From contig JAEUGX010000103.1 of NCBI GenBank assembly GCA_016795545.1, positions 1 to 52,532 of the forward strand: a DNA stretch of 52,532 nucleotides, given 5' to 3'. Of the stretch, positions 10,099 to 20,055 are shown piece by piece (positions within the stretch are counted from its first letter, which is position 1; every line of letters begins with the position of its first letter). This stretch comes from Opitutaceae bacterium (GTDB lineage: Bacteria > Verrucomicrobiota > Verrucomicrobiia > Opitutales > Opitutaceae). Under the pieces are notes generated by a model. The model was not told the DNA's origin. It was given only the letters and a program-made list of their open reading frames with translations, and did no database searches. The translations under genes and the position numbers were made by a program.

Positions 10099-11835
10099 TC
10101 AAGCCGACTGCCGGTCGTAGAGCGACTTGTACAGGGCGTTGCCGGCGTAGAGGGTGTCGTGGTCGCCCTGGGCGACGATTTCCCCGCGGTCGAACACCAG
10201 GATCTGGGTGGCGTCGCGGATGGTGCTGAACCGGTGGGCGATGATCAGCACGGTCTTGCCCACGACGAGCCGGCGCAGGGCGTCCTGCACGGCCGCCTCG
10301 CTGTCGGAGTCGAGCGCGCTGGTCGCCTCGTCGAGGATGAGGATGGGCGCGTGGCGCAGGAAGGCGCGGGCGATGGCGAGGCGCTGCTTCTGGCCGCCCG
10401 AGAGCAGGACGCCGCGCTCGCCGACGACGGTGTCGTAGCCCTGCGGCAGGGCCGCGATGAACTCGTGGGCGTGGGCGCTGCGGGCGGCGGCGAGGATCTC
10501 CTCGCGCGAGGCGGCGCCCTTGCCCAGGGCGAGGTTCTGGTAGATGGTGTCGTTGAAGAGGACGGGCTCCTGCGAGACGAGGGCGATGTTGCGCCGCAGG
10601 TCGGCCAGGCGCATGGCGCGGACGTCGGTGCCGTCGATGGTCACGGCGCCCTGCCCGACCTCGAAGAAGCGCGGCACCAGGTTGGCGAAGGTGCTCTTGC
10701 CGGCGCCGCTGGGGCCGACCAGGGCGCAGACGGTGCCGGCGCGGATCGTGGCGCTGACCTGCCGGAGCGCGGGGGTGTCCCCGTAGGCGAAGGTCACGTC
10801 GTGGAAGACGATCTGCCCGCGCAGCCGGTCGACGGGCACCGGCGTGGCGGGGTCGGCGATGGCCACCGGCTCGTGCAGCACCGCCTCCAGCCGCTCGAGC
10901 GACGCCAGGCCCCGGTGCAGCTCGCTGTTGAGGTAGCCGACCTTCTTGATCGGCTCGTAGCAGAGGTAGAGCGCCGTGATGACGGCCAGGAACGTGTCCC
11001 AGCTGACGCCGCCCCGGTAGGCGACGACGAGGGTGGCGGCGATGCCGAGGGCGGAGAGGAACTCGATGGTGGGCGTGAGGGCCTGGGCGTACTTGACCAC
11101 CTTCATCTGCGCGGTGATGAGCAGGCGGGTGGAGCGGCCGAAGCGCTCGATCTCGCGCCGCTCGAGCCCGAAGGCCCGCACCTCGCGCGCGGCGGAGAGG
11201 TTCTCGATGAAGTGGGAGGAGACGTCGCCCAGCTGCTGCTGCACCTGCTGGGCGCGCCGGAGGATCTTCTTGCCGACGTAGTGGACCGGGAGGACGGTGA
11301 GGGGGACGACGGCCAGGCACACGAGGACCAGGAGGGTGCCGTCGGTGACGAACGCCTGGTAGACGAGGAACGCGACCGCCCCGAGCAGCTGCATGGGCTG
11401 CTTGACGCCGTCGCTGGCCAACAGCGAGAGCGTGAACTGCAGCTGCGCGGTGTCGGCCAGGCCGCGCGAGACGAGGTCGCCGCTGGCCCGCCGCTGCAGG
11501 TAGGAGAGCGGGAGGAGCTGGAGCCGGCTGAAGAAGTCGAGGCGCACCGACTCGAGCACGCGCACCCCGGTCAGCTGCACGTAGTAGCTGCTGAGGTAGC
11601 CCGCGACGGCGCGGAGGAGGAAGAGCAGGGGGACGCAGCCCGCGACCAGCCAGATCGTGGCCGACGGGAGCGGCGGGGCCTCGCGGTCGAAGATGGGCGG
11701 GAACACGTACTTCACGAGCGAGGGCAGGCCCATGCCGCTGGTGACGCCGTAGAGCAGCCCGTAGAGGATGGCGGCGGCCAGGGTGCCCCGCGTGGCCAGC
11801 AGGTAGCGGAGGTAGGGTTGGAAGCGGCGCAGCAT
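10099..11835 (-). CDS. MsbA-like ABC half-transporter (membrane + ATPase domains)
   Basis: 578 residues from ATG 11835. The N-terminal half has six membrane segments of the exporter type-1 fold (clear hydrophobic runs near residues 15-40, 60-80, 135-180 and 250-290). The C-terminal ATPase has Walker A GPSGAGKST (about 374-382), Q-loop ALVSQEPVLFND, signature LSGGQKQRLAIARAFL, Walker B ILILDEATSALD and the switch His in IIAHRFST. It would form a homodimer that exports a lipid or other hydrophobic substrate; MsbA itself flips lipid A precursors. It follows oppC by 15 bp, so it is probably in the same transcript, although an exporter half-transporter is not the ATPase that an Opp permease uses. 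Confidence 0.9.
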   Translation of the reverse strand: MLRRFQPYLRYLLATRGTLAAAILYGLLYGVTSGMGLPSLVKYVFPPIFDREAPPLPSATIWLVAGCVPLLFLLRAVAGYLSSYYVQLTGVRVLESVRLDFFSRLQLLPLSYLQRRASGDLVSRGLADTAQLQFTLSLLASDGVKQPMQLLGAVAFLVYQAFVTDGTLLVLVCLAVVPLTVLPVHYVGKKILRRAQQVQQQLGDVSSHFIENLSAAREVRAFGLERREIERFGRSTRLLITAQMKVVKYAQALTPTIEFLSALGIAATLVVAYRGGVSWDTFLAVITALYLCYEPIKKVGYLNSELHRGLASLERLEAVLHEPVAIADPATPVPVDRLRGQIVFHDVTFAYGDTPALRQVSATIRAGTVCALVGPSGAGKSTFANLVPRFFEVGQGAVTIDGTDVRAMRLADLRRNIALVSQEPVLFNDTIYQNLALGKGAASREEILAAARSAHAHEFIAALPQGYDTVVGERGVLLSGGQKQRLAIARAFLRHAPILILDEATSALDSDSEAAVQDALRRLVVGKTVLIIAHRFSTIRDATQILVFDRGEIVAQGDHDTLYAGNALYKSLYDRQSA

Positions 11836-11850
11836 CGGCAGGGCGCGTGA

Positions 11851-12749
11851 CTAGTCCTTCGACGCCCGGACATCAAGGGCGTCCCGCAGCCCGTCCCCGA
11901 GGAAGTTGAGCGAGAAGAGGGTGAGCGAGAACACCACGCCCGGGAACTGGAGCAGCCAGGGGAACTCCTCCATCTTCTCGGCGCCGTCCTTGATCAGCGT
12001 GCCCCAGGAGCTCATGGGCGGCTGCACGCCGAGGCCGAGGAAGCTGAGGAAGGCCTCGAGCAGCATGACGGCCGGGATGGTCAGCGTGGTGTAGACGATG
12101 ATGGGGCCGAGGGCGTTGGGGAGCAGGTGGCGGAAGATGATGCGGCGGTTGCCGAGGCCGAGGGACCGCGCCGCCTCGATGAACTCCATCTTCTTCAGGG
12201 TCATGATCTGGCCGCGGACGATGCGCGCCATGGTCAGCCACTCGACCGCGCCGATGGCGACGAAGAGCAGGACGATGTTCCGGCCGAGGAAGACCATGAG
12301 CAGGATGACGAAGATGGTGAAGGGGAGCGCGTACATGATGTCGACGATGCGCATCATGACCGCGTCGGTCTTGCCGCCGACGTACCCGGCGATGGCGCCG
12401 TAGACGACGCCGATGGTCAGGGCGACGATCGTGGCGCAGAGGCCGACGCCGAGGGAGATGCGCCCGCCGTAGAGCAGGCGCACGAGCAGGTCGCGGCCGA
12501 GGGTGTCGGTCCCGAGCCAGTGCGCCGCGCTCGGGGGCGTGGCGCCGAGGTCGAGGTTCTGCTCCTGGTAGGAGTACGAGAGGAAGAACGGCCCGAAGAC
12601 GCAGAGCAGGCCGAGGACGGCGAGGACCGCGCCGCCCGCCACGGCGAGGCGGTTCTGGCGCAGGCGGTGCCAGGCGTCGCGCCAGAGCGAGGACGGCGGC
12701 TCGGCCGCGACGGGCGCCGGGAGCGGGACGGAGGGGGCGGGCGCGGGGT

Positions 12750-12753
<4 letters not shown>
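11851..12753 (-). CDS. oppC: Oligopeptide/dipeptide ABC transporter permease OppC
   Basis: 300 residues from the GTG at 12753, which overlaps the oppB stop in a GTGA. The N-terminal cytoplasmic segment has the OppC_N signature SLWRDAWHRLRQNRLAVAGG, followed by a membrane helix. LGTDTLGRDLLVRLLYGGR is typical of OppC/DppC. The core permease has six membrane segments and the ATPase-contacting EAA loop (MEFIEAARSLGLGNRRIIFRH). It ends in NFLGDGLRDALDVR, the classic OppC/DppC C-terminus. It should pair with OppB from the gene just upstream. No OppD/OppF ATPase is in the window. Confidence 0.94.
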
Positions 12754-13667
<914 letters not shown>

Positions 13668-13724
13668 GGGGGGCGGAACGCAGCAGGAATGACAGAGGAC
13701 GGCGCGCGGAGGCCAGACGGAAAA

Positions 13725-13744
13725 GGCCCGCGGCCGCCGGCGGC
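13725..13744 (-). terminator. Possible attenuator hairpin between oppA copy 3 and oppB
   Basis: Immediately after the stop of the third oppA, the minus strand can form short GC-rich stems (the palindrome GCCGCCGGCGGC at 13733-13744, or GGCC-GCG-GGCC at 13725-13735) followed by TTTT. This is weak for a terminator. It may reduce read-through so that binding proteins are made in excess over the permease. Confidence 0.3.
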
Positions 13745-13745
13745 G

Positions 13746-15368
13746 CTACTCGGCCAGGTCGAGGAATTTGTACGGGTGGTTGTCCAGCAGCGTGGGATGC
13801 CAGCCGAGCACCTTGGGACTGAGCGCGTAGACCCGCGTGTAATAGTAGATGGGCACGAGCGGGCATTCCTCCACCAGGATGGCGTCCATCTGCTGGTAGA
13901 TCTCGTAGCGCTCCTCCGTGGTGCGGGCCACGAGGGCCTGCTGGAAGAGGCGGTCGTACTCGGGGTGCGAGAACTGGCCGTCGTTGTTGCCGTTGTTGGT
14001 GACCCAGATCTCCAGGAAGACGTGGGGGTCCACGTAGTCCGCGATCCAGCCGGCGCGGCCGAGGGTGAAATTGTGCGTGCGGAGGGAGTCGCGGTACACC
14101 TTCCATTCCTGGTTCACCAGGCGGATCTCGATTCCGAGGTGGGTGCGCCACATCTGCTGCATGGCCTCGGCGAGGATGCGGACGTTGTCCGACGAGTTGT
14201 AGAGCAGTTCGACCTCGGGGAAGCCCCGGCCGCCGGGATAGCCGGCCTCGGCCAGCAGCCGGCGCGCCTCCTCGACGCCGCCCTCGAGCCGGGCGCGGGC
14301 CTGGTAGCCGGCGATGCCGGGGTAGGTGACCGCGTAGGCCGGCTGCTGGCCGCCGCGGAGGACGTTCTTGACCAGGCTCTCGCGGTCGATGGCCAGCGCC
14401 AGGGCCCGGCGCACGCGCTTGTCGGTGAACGGCGGACGCTGGACGTTGAAGTAGTAGTAGCTGACGCCGAGGTAGGGCTCGATCCGCAGGACCTCGGGAT
14501 GCTCGCGCCGGTAGGTGTCGATCTTGGCCAGCGGCAGCTCGTTGGTCTTGTGGATCTGCCCGGTGCGGAACATGCGCTCCTCCGCCGCAATGTCGTCGAT
14601 GGCGAGGAACTCGATCCGGTCGAGCTTGACGGCGGCGGCGTCCCAGTAGTGCGGGTTGCGCTCGACGACGATCTTCTGGTTGGGCGTCCATTCCTTCAGC
14701 CGGAACGGGCCGTTGCCCACGTTGTTCCCCGGGCGGGTCCAGGGATTCCGCCGCTGGTCGACCGGGCCGTGGCGGGCGATGACCTTCACGGGCACCGGGG
14801 TCCAGGCGTAGTGGCTGGCGATGATCTGCAGGAGGAAGGGCGTCGGCGACTTCAGCTCGACGACGAGCGTGCGGGCGTCGGGGGCCTTGAAGCCGACCTG
14901 GCGGAAATCGGTCAGTTTGCCCTGGTTGTATTCCTCGGCGCCCTTCACGAACCAGAGCAGGTAGGAATACTCCGAGCCGAGGCTCGGCGTCAGCATGCGG
15001 CGGTACGACTGCACGAAGTCGTCGGCCGTCAGCGGTTCGCCGTCGGACCATTGGAGGTTCGGCCGCAGGTGGAAGGTGTACGTCAGCCCGTCCGGCGAGA
15101 TCTCCCAGCGTTCCGCCTGCCCGGGGATGGGGTGCAGGTCCCGGGGGTCCTCCATGACCAGGCCCTCGAGGAGCGCCGAGATGATGCGGTGTTCGGGCAC
15201 GCCGGCGACCGTCTGCGGGTCGAGTTCCTGCGGCTCGGTGCCGTTGCCCAGCCGGAGGACCTTGGGCGCCGAAGCGGCGGACGAGGCGGCGCCGGCGGCG
15301 GGATCCTGCTTGGTGCAGCCGGAGGCCAGCAGCGCGAGGGAGGCGAGGGTGAGGACGAGGTGACGCAT
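13746..15368 (-). CDS. OppA-like peptide-binding lipoprotein, copy 3
   Basis: 540 residues from ATG 15368. The lipoprotein signal is MRHLVLTLASLALLASGC, with the lipidated Cys at 18. The SBP_bac_5 fold (family 5 solute-binding protein) is clear: LRLGNGTEPQELDPQTVAGV, AERWEISPDGLTYTFHLRPN, WSDGEPLTADDFV, NVGNGPFRLKEW and RRALALAIDRESLV. It should capture oligopeptides or similar cargo at the membrane and pass them to OppBC downstream (78 bp gap). It is the last of three tandem paralogues; 160 bp of non-coding DNA with no obvious promoter separates it from copy 2. Confidence 0.9.
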   Translation of the reverse strand: MRHLVLTLASLALLASGCTKQDPAAGAASSAASAPKVLRLGNGTEPQELDPQTVAGVPEHRIISALLEGLVMEDPRDLHPIPGQAERWEISPDGLTYTFHLRPNLQWSDGEPLTADDFVQSYRRMLTPSLGSEYSYLLWFVKGAEEYNQGKLTDFRQVGFKAPDARTLVVELKSPTPFLLQIIASHYAWTPVPVKVIARHGPVDQRRNPWTRPGNNVGNGPFRLKEWTPNQKIVVERNPHYWDAAAVKLDRIEFLAIDDIAAEERMFRTGQIHKTNELPLAKIDTYRREHPEVLRIEPYLGVSYYYFNVQRPPFTDKRVRRALALAIDRESLVKNVLRGGQQPAYAVTYPGIAGYQARARLEGGVEEARRLLAEAGYPGGRGFPEVELLYNSSDNVRILAEAMQQMWRTHLGIEIRLVNQEWKVYRDSLRTHNFTLGRAGWIADYVDPHVFLEIWVTNNGNNDGQFSHPEYDRLFQQALVARTTEERYEIYQQMDAILVEECPLVPIYYYTRVYALSPKVLGWHPTLLDNHPYKFLDLAE

Positions 15369-15528
15369 GCGGAACGGGAAAGGATGAGTAAGGAGGGCGG
15401 GCGGGAAGTTCCGGCCGGGGTGGCGGGCCCGGCGCCCGGTCCAGCTTGGGTCGATCCCGGCCGGAGGGAAGCCACGAATGTTTGGTCTGATGGGGGATGC
15501 CGGGTGGCGGAGCCGCGGGCCGGTCCGT

Positions 15529-17148
15529 TCACTCCAGGGTGACATCCTTGTAGAACCGGGTCCAGAGGCGGTCGGTCTGCCAGACCTTGACGCGCGGCTG
15601 CACGAGGAAGTTCTGGGTGTTGAAATAGAGCGGGATGACGGGGGAGTCCGCCAGCAGCAGGCGCTCGGCCGCCTGGTAGGCGGCCAGCCGGTTGCTCGCG
15701 GAGTTGAGGCGCGAGCCCTCGGTGACCAGCCGGTCGTAGTCGGGGTTGCTCCAGCGCGGGTAGTTGCCCGGGTTACCACTGGTCAGGTCGGTGAGCAGGT
15801 CGGTGACGCTGTTGCAGTCGGGGATCGCGGTGACGAAGGCGATGGCGTAGTCGCCGGCGGCCATCGCGGCGAGGTGGGCGCGGGCCTCGCGCTGGGCGAG
15901 GGTGACCTCGATGCCCAGTTCGCGCCGCCACATCTGCTGGATGGCCTCGAGCACGGCGGAGCTGGCCCACCAGCTGGTGACCTCGAGGACGGGGAAGCCG
16001 GCGCCGCCGGGGAATCCCGCCTCGGCCAGCAGCCGCCGGGCCTCCGCGGCGTCCTCCGTGATCCGGTCGGCGTCCTGGTAGCCGCCGAGCCCGGGCGGCA
16101 GGAAGGAGTAGGCCGGGTGCTGGCCGCCCTGCAGGACCTTCTCGACGAGGGCGGAGCGGTCGAGCGCGAGGCTGAGCGCGCGGCGGACGGCGGGGAGGTC
16201 GAGGGGCGCCCGCTCGGTGTTCAGCGCCAGGTAGCGCGTCTCGTGCAGCGGGGCCGTGCGCAGCGGGGAAGGCTGGGCGGCGCGGTAGCCGGCGAGCTTG
16301 CTGAAGGGCACGGCCATGGTGACGTCGACCTGGCCCGCGCGGAAGGCGCGTTCCTCGGTGTCGCCGTTGTCGAAGACGAGGAAGCGGATGCCGTCGAGCT
16401 TCACGCGCGCCGAGTCCCAGTAGCCCGCGTGCCGCCGCACGGCGATCTCCTGCGCCGGCAGCCAGCCGGAGAGGGTGAACGGGCCGTTGCCGACGTGGTG
16501 GCCCGGCTTCGTCCAGGGATTGTCGCGCTGGTCCATGGCGCCGAAGCGCTCCACGGTGGCGCGATGCACCGGGATCCAGGGCCCGCTGGCGACAGTGACG
16601 GGGAAATCGGCGGCGGGGTGCTCGAGCTCGAGCTGGAGGGTGCGGGGATTGATGACGCGGACGCCGACGGCGGAGAAATCCGTCACGCGGCCCGCGTGGT
16701 AGGCGGCGGCGTGCTTCAGCCCGAAGAAGAGCGCGGCCTTGGGCGCGCCGAGGGCGGGGGTCAGCGCGCGTTGGACCGAGTAGGCGAAGTCGACGGCGGT
16801 GACCGGGTCGCCGTTCGACCAGCGGGCGCCGGCGCGGAGGTGGAAAGTGTAGGTGCAGCCGTCGTCGGACACGGTCCAGCTCTCGGCGACGCCCGGCAGC
16901 GGCGGGGTGTCGCCGCTGCCGGGCGCCGGCACGAGCAGGCCCTCGCCCACGGCGCGGATGATGAAGAACTCGTCGGGCAGCGTCGCCAGCTGCGGGTCCA
17001 GCGTGGCCGGCTCGTTGCGCTGGCTCACCCGCAGCACACGCTCGGTCGCGGGGGGCGGGCTCGGGCGCGAGCAGGCGGCGAGCCCGAGCAGGGTGGCGCC
17101 GAGCAGGCAGCCGAGGGGGAGGGACCGGAGGGGGCCGACGGGGATCAT
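15529..17148 (-). CDS. OppA-like peptide-binding lipoprotein, copy 2
   Basis: 539 residues from ATG 17148. The lipoprotein signal ends in LLGLAAC (lipidated Cys about 26). Family-5 binding-protein landmarks are VLRVSQRNEPATLDPQLATL, AESWTVSDDGCTYTFHLR, WSNGDPVTAVDFAYS, HVGNGPFTLSGW and RRALSLALDRSALVEKVLQGG. It is shifted in several pocket-lining stretches relative to copies 1 and 3, for example NPGNYPRWSNPDYDRLV instead of NNDGQFSHPEYDRLF, suggesting a different ligand range. It lies 14 bp after copy 1, so the two are co-transcribed. Confidence 0.9.
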   Translation of the reverse strand: MIPVGPLRSLPLGCLLGATLLGLAACSRPSPPPATERVLRVSQRNEPATLDPQLATLPDEFFIIRAVGEGLLVPAPGSGDTPPLPGVAESWTVSDDGCTYTFHLRAGARWSNGDPVTAVDFAYSVQRALTPALGAPKAALFFGLKHAAAYHAGRVTDFSAVGVRVINPRTLQLELEHPAADFPVTVASGPWIPVHRATVERFGAMDQRDNPWTKPGHHVGNGPFTLSGWLPAQEIAVRRHAGYWDSARVKLDGIRFLVFDNGDTEERAFRAGQVDVTMAVPFSKLAGYRAAQPSPLRTAPLHETRYLALNTERAPLDLPAVRRALSLALDRSALVEKVLQGGQHPAYSFLPPGLGGYQDADRITEDAAEARRLLAEAGFPGGAGFPVLEVTSWWASSAVLEAIQQMWRRELGIEVTLAQREARAHLAAMAAGDYAIAFVTAIPDCNSVTDLLTDLTSGNPGNYPRWSNPDYDRLVTEGSRLNSASNRLAAYQAAERLLLADSPVIPLYFNTQNFLVQPRVKVWQTDRLWTRFYKDVTLE

Positions 17149-17162
17149 GCGAAGGACCGGGA

Positions 17163-18782
17163 CTAGGGCACGGGCTCGAGCCAGACGTGCTTGTAGGGAT
17201 GGCGGTCGAGCAGCGTGTGGTGCCAGCCGCGGACCGAGGGGTGGACGAGCCGGACGGTGGTGAAGTGGTAGATCGGGATGATCGGGACCTCGTGCAGCAG
17301 GAGGGCCTCGGCGCGCTGGAGCAGCGCCAGGCGGGCGGCGGGATCGGCGGTGCGGTCGGCCGCGTACAGGAGGCGGTCGTATTCGCCGTTTTTCCAGCCG
17401 GTGTGGTTGTTGCTCGAGTCGGACGTGAAGACCTTGAGGAAGGTGGTGGGGTCGAGATAGTCCCCGGCCCAGTCGGCGCGCATGATCTGGTAGTCGAGGG
17501 TGCGGCGGCTGGCGAGCAGCGAGGCCTGCTCCATGTTGTTCACGCGCACGTCGACGCCGAGCTCGCGGCGCCACATCTCCTGGATGGCCTCGGCGATCAC
17601 GCGGTGGTTGCCGGAGCTGTTGATGGTGATCTCGAGCGGCGGCAGGCCGCGGCCCCCGGGGTAGCCGGCGGCGGCGAGCAGCGCGCGGGCGCGCGTGTAG
17701 TCGCGGTCGAGGCTGGCCGGCGGCGCGTAGCCCGCGAGGCCCGGCGGCGTGAAGGAGCGGGCCGGCTGCTGGCCGCCGCGGGTGACCTTCTCCACGAGCG
17801 CGGCGCGGTCAATGGCCAGCGCCAGGGCCTGGCGCACCTGCACGTTGCCGAGGCCGGGCCGGGTGGTGTTTAGCCGGTAGAAATAGGTGTCGAGGAACGG
17901 GCTGATCTGGAGCGGGCCCGCCGCGTCGCGCCGGTAGGTGTCGACCTTGCCCACGGGCAGGGACTCGGTGAGGTGCAGCTGGCCCGCGCGGTAGGCGCGC
18001 TCCTCGCTGTCCACGTCGGCCGCCGGGTGAAAATGGATCGCCGCGAGCCGGACGGCGGCGGCGTCCCAGTAGGTCGGGGACTTCACCGCCGCGAGCAGCT
18101 CGCCGGGCCGCCAGTCGGTGAGCACGAACGGGCCGTTGCCGACGAAGGTGGCCGGCCGGGTCCAGGGGTTGCCGCGCTGCTCGGGCGGTCCGGCGCGTTC
18201 CAGGGTCGGCAGGTGGACGGGGAACCAAGCGGGGTGGGTCAGGAGCGAGAGGAAATAGGGGGCCGGATGCTCGAGGGTGAAGCGCAGGGTGCGGGGATCG
18301 AGGGCCTGGACGCCCACGTGCGCGAAGTCCGCCTGGATGCCCTTGTGGTAGGCCTCCGCGTTGAGCAGCACGTAGAGCATGGTGGCGTAGTCGGCGCCCA
18401 GCGTCGGGCTGAGCACCCGCCGGATCGAGCGGACAAAGTCGGCTGCGGTCACCGGCTCGCCGTTGGACCAGCGCGCGTCGGCGCGGAGGTGGAAGGTGTA
18501 GGTCAGGCCGTCGGCCGAGGCGTCCCAGCGCTCCGCCACGCCCGGGACCGGGTGCAGGTCGGCGGGGTCCTCGGCGACGAGCCCCTCGAAGAGGGCGGTG
18601 GCGACGTTGATCTCGGGGAGGCCGGAGATGACGTGCGGGTCGATCTCGGCCGGGTCGGCCGCGAGCCCGCGGTGGAGGATGCGCTCGCGGACGCCCTGGT
18701 CGACCGGCGATTCGCGGCGCAGGCAGCCGGCCGCGAGGCCGAGGAGGAGGCACAGGAGCCAGGGCAGGAAGGGACGACGCAT
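17163..18782 (-). CDS. OppA-like peptide-binding lipoprotein, copy 1
   Basis: 539 residues from ATG 18782. The signal MRRPFLPWLLCLLLGLAAGC has the lipidated Cys at 20. Family-5 landmarks are DPAEIDPHVISGLPEINVATALFEGL, AERWDASADGLTYTFHLR, WSNGEPVTAADFVRS, FVGNGPFVLTDW and RQALALAIDRAALVEKVTRGG. It sits 19 bp after ispF on the same strand. In sequence it is closer to copy 3 than to copy 2 around the C-terminal ligand-pocket region (YQIMRADWAGDYLDPTTFL here; ADYVDPHVFLEIW in copy 3). Confidence 0.9.
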   Translation of the reverse strand: MRRPFLPWLLCLLLGLAAGCLRRESPVDQGVRERILHRGLAADPAEIDPHVISGLPEINVATALFEGLVAEDPADLHPVPGVAERWDASADGLTYTFHLRADARWSNGEPVTAADFVRSIRRVLSPTLGADYATMLYVLLNAEAYHKGIQADFAHVGVQALDPRTLRFTLEHPAPYFLSLLTHPAWFPVHLPTLERAGPPEQRGNPWTRPATFVGNGPFVLTDWRPGELLAAVKSPTYWDAAAVRLAAIHFHPAADVDSEERAYRAGQLHLTESLPVGKVDTYRRDAAGPLQISPFLDTYFYRLNTTRPGLGNVQVRQALALAIDRAALVEKVTRGGQQPARSFTPPGLAGYAPPASLDRDYTRARALLAAAGYPGGRGLPPLEITINSSGNHRVIAEAIQEMWRRELGVDVRVNNMEQASLLASRRTLDYQIMRADWAGDYLDPTTFLKVFTSDSSNNHTGWKNGEYDRLLYAADRTADPAARLALLQRAEALLLHEVPIIPIYHFTTVRLVHPSVRGWHHTLLDRHPYKHVWLEPVP

Positions 18783-18801
18783 GGGCGCGCGGCGGGTTGC
18801 G

Positions 18802-19281
18802 CTAGGCCGGGCGCACGAGGGCCACGGCGTGGGCGGCGATGGCGAGGCCGCGGCCGATGTCGCCGACGCCCTCGTTGGTCGTGGCCTTGAGCCCGACGGC
18901 GTCGACGGGCAGCCCGGTGGAGCGGGCGAGGGCGGCCTTCATCTCGTCCAGTCGCGGGGCGATGCGGGGCCGTTCGGCGATGAGGGTGGCGTCGACGTTC
19001 GCTGGCGCCCACCCGCGCGCGCGCAGCAGCTCGACGACGCGGCGCAGCAGCGCCTGCGAGTCGGCGCCGCGGTAGGCCGGGTCGGTGTCGGGGAATTGGT
19101 GGCCGATGTCGGGCAGGCCGGCGGCGCCGAGCAGGGCGTCGCAGATGGCGTGCGTCAGGGCGTCGGCGTCCGAGTGTCCCTCGAGGCCGAAATCCGCCTC
19201 GAAGCGGACCCCGCCCAGCACCAGCTTCCGGCCCGGCGCGGTGCGGTGGATGTCGTAGCCGTGTCCGATCCGGAGATTCAT
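18802..19281 (-). CDS. ispF: 2-C-methyl-D-erythritol 2,4-cyclodiphosphate synthase IspF
   Basis: 159 residues from ATG 19281, overlapping the ispD stop by 4 bp. It converts CDP-methylerythritol 2-phosphate to the cyclic diphosphate in the MEP isoprenoid pathway. Metal ligands are D10 and H12 (RIGHGYDIHR) and H44 (GHSDADALTHAICDALLGA). LPDIGHQFPDTDP and the C-terminal KATTNEGVGDIGRG are also canonical. The length is normal for the trimeric enzyme. Its coupling to ispD is common in bacteria. Confidence 0.97.
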   Translation of the reverse strand: MNLRIGHGYDIHRTAPGRKLVLGGVRFEADFGLEGHSDADALTHAICDALLGAAGLPDIGHQFPDTDPAYRGADSQALLRRVVELLRARGWAPANVDATLIAERPRIAPRLDEMKAALARSTGLPVDAVGLKATTNEGVGDIGRGLAIAAHAVALVRPA

Positions 19282-20039
19282 GGCGCGGGGCCGCGCGGGG
19301 AGCGGTCGCGGATCTGCTGCGAGGCGGCCGGGCTGAGCGTGAACGGCGGCAGCGACGAGCGTGCGGCCGACTGCTGCAGGAGGAATTCCAGGTAGGGCAG
19401 GTCGGCGGGGGTGGTCAGCTTGGGGTTGGGGTGGGGGTTCTCCAGCAGGGCGATCGGGTGGCGGAGGAGCTCGACGGCCGCGGCATCGTCGGTGACCTTG
19501 ACGCCGAGCTTCGCGACGCGCGCGTAGGCGCGGCGGATCAGGTCGCTCGCGAACACCTGGGGGGTTTCCATCGCCCAGAGCAGGCTGCGGTCCAGGGTCC
19601 GGAGGCGGCCCTCGCCGCGGTGCTCCTTGATGGTGTCGGTCACCCGGTGGGCCAGCACGACGGCGTCCTCGCGGCGCACGATCTTGTGCAGGGCCACCAG
19701 CTGCGTCGCGTGCACGAGCGGCCGGGCGCAGTCGTGGATGAACACGTAGCCGACGTCGTCCGGCAGCTCCGCCAGCGCGGCGGCCACCGAATCCTGGCGT
19801 TCGCCGCCGCCCGGCACGAAGAGCGTGGGGGTCGGCGCGTAGGCGGACAATTCGACCATCTGCCGCTGGTCGCGGTAGGTGACGATGAAGGTGTCGACCA
19901 CGCCGCTGCGGTAGAACGTGGCGGCGGAGTGGGCGAACACCGGCTTGCCGCCGAGCGGGGCGAGGATCTTGTCGGACACGGCGCCGTCCATGCGGCGGCC
20001 GTGCCCGGCGGCGAGGAGGATGGCGGCGGTGCGGCTCAG
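19278..20039 (-). CDS. ispD: 2-C-methyl-D-erythritol 4-phosphate cytidylyltransferase IspD, apparent CTG start
   Basis: The enzyme couples MEP to CTP in isoprenoid synthesis. The essential N-terminal nucleotide-binding motif AAILLAAGHGRRM lies upstream of the first ATG (19991, which is the Met of GRRM). Between that motif and the in-frame stop at 20064-20066 there is no ATG, GTG or TTG. The only near-start is CTG at 20039, 16 nt after the pyrF stop, giving 253 residues. Alternatively, a one-base error in the G-run at 20044-20051 hides the true start. Other motifs are SDKILAPLGGKPV, FVPGGGERQDSV, IHDCARPLV, WAMETPQVF and VTDDAAAVE. A poorly conserved C-terminal tail of about 25 residues follows the core. 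Confidence 0.93.
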   Translation of the reverse strand: MSRTAAILLAAGHGRRMDGAVSDKILAPLGGKPVFAHSAATFYRSGVVDTFIVTYRDQRQMVELSAYAPTPTLFVPGGGERQDSVAAALAELPDDVGYVFIHDCARPLVHATQLVALHKIVRREDAVVLAHRVTDTIKEHRGEGRLRTLDRSLLWAMETPQVFASDLIRRAYARVAKLGVKVTDDAAAVELLRHPIALLENPHPNPKLTTPADLPYLEFLLQQSAARSSLPPFTLSPAASQQIRDRSPRGPAP

Positions 20040-20055
20040 GGGCGGGGGGGGAGGG

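Noticed and set aside
13725..13745. Definite terminator between oppA copy 3 and oppB
   Set aside because: Stems are short and only four Ts follow; kept only as a low-confidence attenuator.
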